Positions 58,087 through 64,000 of a DNA stretch of 64,000 nucleotides are shown here, piece after piece; the stretch's first letter is position 1; the number at the start of each line of letters is the position of its first letter. Source of the DNA: CAIWHR01 sp963811685 (GTDB lineage Bacteria; Pseudomonadota; Gammaproteobacteria; Burkholderiales; Casimicrobiaceae); NCBI GenBank assembly GCA_963811685.1, contig CAWESK010000009.1:124001-188000 (forward strand). Direction: 5' to 3'. A program made the translations under genes and the position numbers. The notes beneath the pieces were generated by a model. That model saw nothing but the letters and a program-made list of their open reading frames with translations, did not search any database and was not told where the DNA came from.

Positions 58087-58839
58087 ATGTGCGACAAACT
58101 CGGACACACTCCGGACCGCGACGGCTCAAGCCGGCGAAATTTTCTCAGGTTGACCGGCACCGCGACTGCGCTCGGGCTTGCCGGCGGCTCTCTCTTCGCG
58201 GGTTCGGCGCGCGCCGATGCGCTGACCAAGGCACAGCGCGACCGATGACGCCGGAGCAGATCATCGAGGTCGATGAAGCGAAGGGAAACGAGCGCTTTCG
58301 CACGGGCGAGCGGAAAAGACCGCAATTACCTGAGACGAGCAGAGGGCGAGCGCCAAGGGGCAGTATCCGGCGGCGGTGCTGCTCACTTGTATCGACTCAC
58401 GCGCGCCGGCCGAGGTGATCATGGACCTCGGCATCGGTGACATCTTCAATTGCCGGGTCGCGGGAAACGTCGAAAACGACGACATCCTCGGCAGCATGGA
58501 GTTCGCCTGCAAACTGGCCGGTGCCAAGGTCGTGCTGGTGATGGGGCACACCTCGTGCGGCGCGATCAAAGGCGCCATCGACAACGCCGAGCTGGGCAAT
58601 CTCACCGGGCTGCTGGCCAAGATCAAACCCGCGGTGCAGGCGACGCAACTACACCGGCGAGCGCTCGGCGAAGAACTACTCTTTCGTGGATGCCGTGGCG
58701 CGCAAGAACGTCGAGTTGACGGTGGCCGACATCCGGAGGGACAGCCCTGTGCTCGCGGAGCTGGAAACCAACGGCGACGATCAAGATCACCGGCGCGATG
58801 TACAACCTGGAAACGGGCGCGGTGGAATTCTTCGACTGA
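58087..58839 (+). CDS. Tat-exported beta-carbonic anhydrase (multiply frameshifted)
   Basis: The N-terminus carries a twin-arginine signal (SRRNFLRLTGTATALGLAGG, then SARA). The zinc-site motifs of beta-carbonic anhydrases follow: CIDSR and, after about 55 residues, GHTSC. FNCRVAGNVENDDILGSMEF, LTGLLAKIKPAVQAT and a C-terminal ITGAMYNLETGAVEFF complete the fold, so it would hydrate CO2 in the periplasm. The reading frame changes near 58246, 58315-58350 (at least two), 58645 and 58780. All parts are recognisable in order, about 250 residues when joined. It may be an error-rich stretch or a decaying gene. Confidence 0.75.
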
Positions 58840-58929
58840 TCAGCGCGAGCGCCGTTCGACTCGATGTTCACTTTCAAGATGCGATGAATTTGGTGCTGTA
58901 GTCAGAGCTCCGTTTCCGAAGGCCATCCC

Positions 58930-60090
58930 GTGATCGACCCCGCCGATTCCCATCGCGACATCCGTGACGCGATCCGCGATCTTTGCGCGCAATACCCGCC
59001 CGACTACTTTCGCGGGATCGACGAAGCGCGCGGCTACCCGGAGGCGTTCGTCGACGCGCTCACCAAGGCCGGCTGGCTCGCCGCGCTGATCCCGCAGGAA
59101 TACGGCGGATCGGGGCTCGGGCTCACCGAGGCATCCGTCATCATGGAGGAGATCAACCGCGCCGGCGGCAACTCGGGCGCGTGCCACGGGCAGATGTACA
59201 ACATGGGGACGCTCCTTCGCCATGGCTCGGAGGAGCAGAAGCGCGCGTACCTGCCGAAGATCGCGAGCGGGGAGCTCCGCCTGCAGTCGATGGCGGTGAC
59301 CGAGCCCACCACCGGGACCGATACGACGAGCCTCAAGACCGTCGCGGTCCGCAAGGGCGACAAGTACGTGGCGAACGGGCAGAAGGTCTGGATCTCGCGC
59401 ATCCAGCACTCGGACCTCATGATCCTGCTCGCGCGCACGACGCCGCTCGACCAGGTAAAGAAGCGTTCCGAGGGGATGTCGATCTTCCTGGTCGATCTGC
59501 GCGAGGCGATCGGCCATGGGCTGACGGTGGTGCCGATCATCAACATGGTCAACCACGAGACCAACGAGCTCTTCATCGACAACCTCGAGATTCCCGCAGC
59601 GAACCTGATCGGCGAGGAAGGCAAGGGCTTCAAGTACATTCTCGACGGGCTCAATGCCGAGCGCACGCTGATCGCTGCGGAATGCATCGGCGACGGCTAC
59701 TGGTTCATCGACAAGGTCGTCGGCTACGCGAAGGAGCGCGTCGTCTTCGGCCGGCCGATCGGCCAGAACCAGGGCGTGCAATTCCCGATCGCCCGCGCGT
59801 ACGTCAACGTCGAGGCGGCGAATCTGATGCGCTACAAGGCCTGTGAGCTCTTCGACGCCCATCGGCCCTGCGGCGCCGAGGCGAACATGGCGAAGCTGCT
59901 CGCCGCCGATGCCTCGTGGGAAGCGGCCAACGCGTGCCTGCAGTTTCACGGCGGCTTCGGTTTCGCCGCCGAGTACGACATCGAGCGCAAGTTCCGCGAG
60001 ACGCGCCTCTACCAGGTGGCGCCGATCTCGACCAACCTGATCCTCGCCTACGTGGGCGAGCACGTGCTCGGGCTTCCCCGCTCGTTCTGA
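58930..60090 (+). CDS. Acyl-CoA dehydrogenase
   Basis: This 386-residue FAD enzyme introduces an alpha,beta double bond into an acyl-CoA. LIPQEYGGSGLGLTEASVIM, the FAD-binding MAVTEPTTGTDT, VNGQKVWIS-like ANGQKVWISR, the mid-protein EERGKGFKYIL-like EGKGFKYILDGLN and the C-terminal LQFHGGFGFAAEYDIER are present. The start is GTG 58930. It is first of a tightly packed operon with a CoA-transferase (2-base gap). Chain specificity cannot be read from the sequence. Confidence 0.92.
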   Translation: MIDPADSHRDIRDAIRDLCAQYPPDYFRGIDEARGYPEAFVDALTKAGWLAALIPQEYGGSGLGLTEASVIMEEINRAGGNSGACHGQMYNMGTLLRHGSEEQKRAYLPKIASGELRLQSMAVTEPTTGTDTTSLKTVAVRKGDKYVANGQKVWISRIQHSDLMILLARTTPLDQVKKRSEGMSIFLVDLREAIGHGLTVVPIINMVNHETNELFIDNLEIPAANLIGEEGKGFKYILDGLNAERTLIAAECIGDGYWFIDKVVGYAKERVVFGRPIGQNQGVQFPIARAYVNVEAANLMRYKACELFDAHRPCGAEANMAKLLAADASWEAANACLQFHGGFGFAAEYDIERKFRETRLYQVAPISTNLILAYVGEHVLGLPRSF

Positions 60091-60092
60091 CC

Positions 60093-61271
60093 GTGCGACC
60101 GCTCGAAGGCATCACCGTCGTCACGCTGGAGCACGCGATCGCGGCGCCGTTCTGCACGCGGCAGCTGGCCGACCTCGGCGCGCGGGTGATCAAGATCGAG
60201 CGTCCGGGGGTCGGCGACTTCGCGCGCGGCTACGACGAGCGCGTGCACGGCCTCGCCTCGCACTTCGTCTGGACGAACCGGTCGAAGGAAAGCCTGACGC
60301 TCGACGTCAAGCACCCGGAAGCCGCGAAAATCCTGCAAGCGCTGGTGGCCACCGCGGATGTGCTCGTCCAGAACCTCGCGCCGGGCGCCGCCGCGCGACT
60401 GGGCTTGTCGTACGACGCGCTCGCCGCCGCGAATCCGCGGCTCATCGTCTGCGACATCTCGGGCTACGGCGCCGACGGTCCCTATCGCGACAAGAAGGCG
60501 TACGATTTGCTGATCCAGAGCGAATCCGGCTTCCTCTCCATCACCGGTTCCCCGGACGCACCGGCGAAGGCGGGTTGCTCGATCGCCGACATCGCGGCGG
60601 CAATGTACGCGTACACCAACATTCTCGCGGCGCTCATCGACCGCGGCCGGAGCGGACGTGGTTGCGCAATCGACGTATCGATGCTGGAAAGCATGGTCGA
60701 GTGGATGGGCTATCCGCTCTACTACGCGTTCGACGGCGCCGAGCCGCCGCCGCGCGCCGGCGCCGCGCATGCGACGATCTATCCCTACGGTCCGTTTCCC
60801 GCGGGCGACGGCAAGATCGTGATGCTCGGCTTGCAGAACGAGCGCGAGTGGGCGGTCTTCTGCGACAAGGTGCTCGGGCAGCGCGCGCTCGCCACCGACG
60901 AACGGTTCTCGTCGAACTCGCGGCGTACGGCGGCGCGCGACGAGCTTCGCGCGCTCATCGTCGATGCGTTCCGGCCGCTCACCGCCGCGCAGGTGATCGA
61001 GCGGCTCGACGGCGCGCAGATCGCGAATGCGCGGATGAACGACATGAAGGACGTGTGGGCGCATCCGCAGCTCGCCGCGCGCAAGCGGTGGGTCGATGTC
61101 GACACGCCGGCGGGCCGGGTGCCGGCGGCGCTGCCTCCCGGCGTGCCGCCATCATCGTCGCCGCGAATGGACGCGGTGCCCTCTCTCGGCCAGCATACGG
61201 CCGCCATACTGCGCGAGCTGGGCTATGCGGACGACGACATCGCGCGACTGCACGCCGCGAAAGTGATCTGA
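60093..61271 (+). CDS. CaiB/BaiF family CoA-transferase
   Basis: The 392-residue class III CoA-transferase moves CoA between carboxylic acids. RPLEGITVVTLEHAIAAPFC, LADLGARVIKIERP, WTNRSKESLTLDVKHPE and the catalytic aspartate in CSIADIAAAMYAY are intact. KDVWAHPQLAAR near the end is typical. The start is GTG 60093 and the stop overlaps the next ATG by one base (TGATG). A neighbouring acyl-CoA dehydrogenase and MmgE/PrpD protein suggest a dicarboxylate or branched-acid pathway. Confidence 0.93.
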   Translation: MRPLEGITVVTLEHAIAAPFCTRQLADLGARVIKIERPGVGDFARGYDERVHGLASHFVWTNRSKESLTLDVKHPEAAKILQALVATADVLVQNLAPGAAARLGLSYDALAAANPRLIVCDISGYGADGPYRDKKAYDLLIQSESGFLSITGSPDAPAKAGCSIADIAAAMYAYTNILAALIDRGRSGRGCAIDVSMLESMVEWMGYPLYYAFDGAEPPPRAGAAHATIYPYGPFPAGDGKIVMLGLQNEREWAVFCDKVLGQRALATDERFSSNSRRTAARDELRALIVDAFRPLTAAQVIERLDGAQIANARMNDMKDVWAHPQLAARKRWVDVDTPAGRVPAALPPGVPPSSSPRMDAVPSLGQHTAAILRELGYADDDIARLHAAKVI

Positions 61272-62667
61272 TGCCGAAAACCGACGCTCATCCGACGGCG
61301 ACGCTCGCCCGATTCGCAAGCGAGCTCCGCTTCGACGATATCCCCGCCGCTGTCGTGCGCCGCGCCGAAGACCTGCTGCTCGACTGGATCGGCTCCGCGC
61401 TCGCGGGCAAGGGTGCGCGCCCCGTCGAGTCGATCGAGCGGTTCGCATTGCAGATGGGGCCGGCCGGCGGCGCCTCCGAGGTGCTGATCTCGCGCCGCCT
61501 CACCTCCCCGCTTTTCGCCGCGATGGTCAACGCCGCCGCCTCGCATTTCGCCGAGCAGGACGACGTGCACAACGGCTCCGTGTTCCATCCCGGCGCCGTC
61601 GTGTTCCCGCCGGCGCTCGCGGTTGCACAAGCGCTCGGGATCTTCCGGGCGCGACTTGCTGACCGCCGCCGTCGCCGGCTATGAAGTCGGCATTCGGGTG
61701 GGCGAATTTCTCGGCCGCTCGCATTACAAGGTCTTCCACACGACGGGCACCGCGGGAACGGTCGCCGCTGCCGCCGCGACGGGTCGGGTGCTGGGGCTGT
61801 CCGCCACCGTGATGCAGCACGCCTTCGGTTCCGCGGGCACGCAGGCGGCGGGCCTCTGGGAATTCCTGCGCGACGCCGCCGACTCGAAGCAGCTGCATAC
61901 GGCGAAAGCCGCCGCCGACGGTCTCCTCGCCGCGTATCTCGCGCGTGACGGCTTCACTGGTGCCGCGCGCATCCTCGAAGGCGCGCAGGGGATGGCGGCC
62001 GGCATGTCGACCGACGCCGATCCCGCGCGTCTCACCGACCGCCTGGGCGAGCGCTGGGCGCTCGACGGAGACGTCATTCAAATGGCACGCCGCATGCCGC
62101 CATACGCATCCCGCTGCCGACGCACTTCTGAAAGTCGTCGTCGACCACGACTTGGTACCCGGCGACATCGCGCAGGTCACGGCGCGCGTGCATCAGGCGG
62201 CGATCGACGTGCTGGGGCCGGTGACGGACCCGTCGACGGTGCACCAGGCGAAATTCTCGATGGGCACCGTGCTCGCCATCATCGCGACATTCCGGCGCGC
62301 AGGGCTCGTCGAATTCCAGCAGCATTTCCGCGATCCGCGCGTCACGGCGTTCCGCGAGCGCGTGCGGATGGTGCGCGATGACGAGGTCGATGCCGCCTAT
62401 CCGCAGCGCTGGATCGGCAGCGTCGACGTTACGACGACCGATGGCCGCACGTTGAACGGTCGGATCGACGAGCCCCGCGGCGACCCAGGCAACACGCTCT
62501 CCCGTGCGGAGGTCGAGGAGAAAGCCATCCGCCTTGCCGACTGGAGCAAAGCCGCAACTCCCGCCGAGATGCGCGCGATTGCGCAGCGCGTCTTCTCGCT
62601 CGCAGATGTGCAGACGGTGGGCATTCTCTTACGCTCCACAACGAGTGCCAGCGCGGAGGCCGCATGA
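61271..62667 (+). CDS. MmgE/PrpD family protein (frameshifted)
   Basis: This protein of about 463 residues belongs to the family of 2-methylcitrate dehydratase and cis-aconitate decarboxylase. The N-terminal part LLLDWIGSALAGKG and HFAEQDDVHNGSVFHPGAVV leads into GYEVGIRVGEFLGRSHY, LWEFLRDAADSKQLHTAKAA and the conserved FKWHAACRHTHPAADALL. Breaks near 61640 and 62068 each disappear when one base is removed. The real substrate is unknown; the CoA-transferase context argues for an acid that is later activated. It is coupled to the methyltransferase gene by ATGA. Confidence 0.88.
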
Positions 62668-63315
62668 CCACGGACCGCCCACCGTCTTCGTCGGCGCACA
62701 CGGTGAACGATTTCGATGCGCGGGCGGCAACCTGGGACGACGACCCCACCAAGGTCGCGCGCGCCCGCGCAATCGCGCAGGCGATCGAGCGCGAGACGCC
62801 GCTGGCGAGCTCGATGACCGCGCTCGAATACGGCGCCGGCACCGGCCTCCTCGGCTTCATGCTTCGCGATCGATTCGCCGACTTGACGCTCGCCGACATC
62901 TCCGAGGGCATGCTGGAGGTGGCGACGCGAAAGGTCGCCGCGGCCCGCGATCCGCATGTGCGCGCCGTCAAGCTCGACCTCATGACCGAAATGCCCGCGG
63001 ATCGCTACGACGTCATCTTCTCGGCGATGACGCTGCATCACATTCCGGACACGGCAGGGATCCTGCGCCGCTTTCATGCCGCGCTGAAGCGGCCCGGATT
63101 CCTGTGCCTCGCCGATCTCGACACCGAGGACGGCTCGTTCCACGGCGCCGGCTTCGACGGCCACCTCGGGTTCGACCGCGACCAACTCGCGCAAAAGGCG
63201 CGCGCGGCCGGGTTCACGGGCGTGCGCTTCGTAACCGCCTACGAAATGACGAAGGCCGTCGCGGACGGACACGCGCACGTTTCCCATCTTCCTGATGATC
63301 GCGGCCACGGCGTAA
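62664..63315 (+). CDS. Class I SAM-dependent methyltransferase (frameshifted near the end)
   Basis: The protein of about 216 residues starts at ATG 62664, overlapping the PrpD stop. NDFDARAATWDDDPTKVARA leads to the SAM motif ALEYGAGTGLLGF, the LADISEGMLEVA second motif and FSAMTLHHIPDT. The natural ending TFPIFLMIAATA lies in another frame. A break near 63270-63280 diverts the main frame, which then stays open through the window end opposite the synthetase gene. One extra base would explain it. Substrate unknown. Confidence 0.8.
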
Positions 63316-63347
63316 CCGATGCGGCGCACCGAATCGCCGGGCATCCG

Positions 63348-64000
63348 TCAGATCTTCCTGTCGCGCGTTTCCCAGAAAGGCGCGCGCAGCTCGCGCTTCA
63401 GCGTCTTGCCGGCCGCGTTGCGCGGGAATTCATCGAGCACGATCACGCGATCGAGCCGCTGATACTTCGCCGCGACACGCGCGTTGATCCACGCCTTCAA
63501 TTCGTCGGCGTCTGCGCTGCCCCGCTCGCGCAGCACCACCGCGGCGCACGGAGTCTCTCCCCATTTGTCATGCGGAATGCCGAACACCGCGACTTCGAGG
63601 ATGGCCGGATGGTGCGCGGCGATCTCCTCGACATCCTTCGGATAGACCTTGACGCCGCCGCTGTCGATCATGTCTTTCTTGCGATCGACGAGATAGAGAA
63701 AGCCGTCGTCGTCGACGTAGCCGAGATCGCCGGTGACGAGCCAGCCGTCGCGCAGGACCTCTGCCGTTTGCTCGGCGCGATGGTAATAACCCGGCATCGT
63801 GATCGGGCCGCGCCCGGCGATTTCGCCGACGGTGCCCGGCGGCACCTCGCGGCCGTCCTCGTCGACGATCCGCATCTCGTAGAACGGCGGCGGCACGCCG
63901 ACGCTGCCCGCCTTGCGCTCGGCGTCGTCGCGGTCGAGGATCGTCACGAAGCCTTCGGTGAGGCCGTAGAGCTCGTAGAACCGGCGCGGCAGCACCTCGT
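63348..64000 (-). CDS. AMP-forming acyl-CoA synthetase, C-terminal part (cut by window edge)
   Basis: About 217 residues are visible, ending at 63348; the rest lies beyond base 64000. FYELYGLTEGFVTIL is the adenylate-binding YGxTE motif. WLVTGDLGYVDDDGFLYLVDRKKDMI contains the ATP-binding TGD and hinge. The C-terminal NAAGKTLKRELR carries the catalytic lysine. It would activate a carboxylic acid with CoA. It converges on the methyltransferase gene with a gap of about 32 bases and may serve the same pathway. Confidence 0.93.
   Translation of the reverse strand, partial: EVLPRRFYELYGLTEGFVTILDRDDAERKAGSVGVPPPFYEMRIVDEDGREVPPGTVGEIAGRGPITMPGYYHRAEQTAEVLRDGWLVTGDLGYVDDDGFLYLVDRKKDMIDSGGVKVYPKDVEEIAAHHPAILEVAVFGIPHDKWGETPCAAVVLRERGSADADELKAWINARVAAKYQRLDRVIVLDEFPRNAAGKTLKRELRAPFWETRDRKI

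Noticed and set aside
62664..64000. A plus-strand frame that stays open from the methyltransferase start to the window end
   Set aside because: After about 63280 it runs antisense to the acyl-CoA synthetase and loses methyltransferase character; the natural ending is in another frame. Treated as a frameshift read-through, not a fusion.

Overview
The window is about two thirds G+C and densely coded. The genes point to a betaproteobacterium, probably Burkholderiales. Evidence for this is a BioA carrying the WHPCTQM motif, a hemC-hemD-hemX-hemY set, ubiA, ubiD, a YqjD/YqjE/YqjK-like trio, and many 1 or 4 bp start/stop overlaps. I saw no rRNA, tRNA, CRISPR array, insertion sequence or integrase.

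Region 1 (about 0.9-19.8 kb) is a sugar-acid catabolic island. A GntR/FadR-type regulator sits at a divergent junction. Leftwards on the minus strand run an idonate-type dehydrogenase, a TRAP transporter (dctP, dctQ, dctM), a mandelate-racemase-subgroup enzyme, a UxaA/GarD-type dehydratase, a MalK/MalF/MalG-type sugar ABC transporter with its binding protein, and an IlvD/Edd dehydratase of the L-arabinonate type. Rightwards run a glucarate-dehydratase-like enzyme, a 2-keto-3-deoxy-L-fuconate-type dehydrogenase and a FAH-family diketo-acid hydrolase. A convergent XylX-like 2-keto-3-deoxy-pentonate dehydratase closes the island. Together these supply two import routes, four dehydratase families for aldonic/aldaric acids, and two routes for the 2-keto-3-deoxy products: oxidation and hydrolysis to pyruvate plus a hydroxy acid, or dehydration towards 2-oxoglutarate semialdehyde.

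Region 2 (19.9-51.8 kb) looks like core chromosome. It holds a prolyl aminopeptidase, two YceI proteins with a cytochrome b561, a patatin/BamA-like outer-membrane protein, bioA-dacB, the YqjD-like trio, ubiD, an MFS transporter, two repeat-rich secreted lipoproteins, fhs with an SDR that lacks its catalytic residues, a deoxyinosine glycosylase coupled to ubiA and an epimerase, a CDP-glucoseen-reductase-like flavoenzyme, and a heme operon whose hemCD and hemXY halves are separated by four kb, then denD and dusA.

Region 3 (51.8-58.8 kb) is a looser, accessory-like segment. It has a lone PF04392 binding protein, a large OmpR-type/NB-ARC/TPR regulator, an unknown small protein, a di-heme c-type peroxidase-like protein and a Tat-exported beta-carbonic anhydrase. 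Region 4 (58.9-64 kb) is an acyl-CoA operon: acyl-CoA dehydrogenase, CaiB-type CoA transferase, MmgE/PrpD protein and methyltransferase, facing an acyl-CoA synthetase cut by the window edge.

About fifteen genes are interrupted by frameshifts, densest at 10.1-13.5 kb and 58.2-58.8 kb. In most that I could reconstruct, removing one extra base restores the family sequence, which looks more like insertion-type sequencing error than gene decay. For those genes I give the full extent and the approximate break points.
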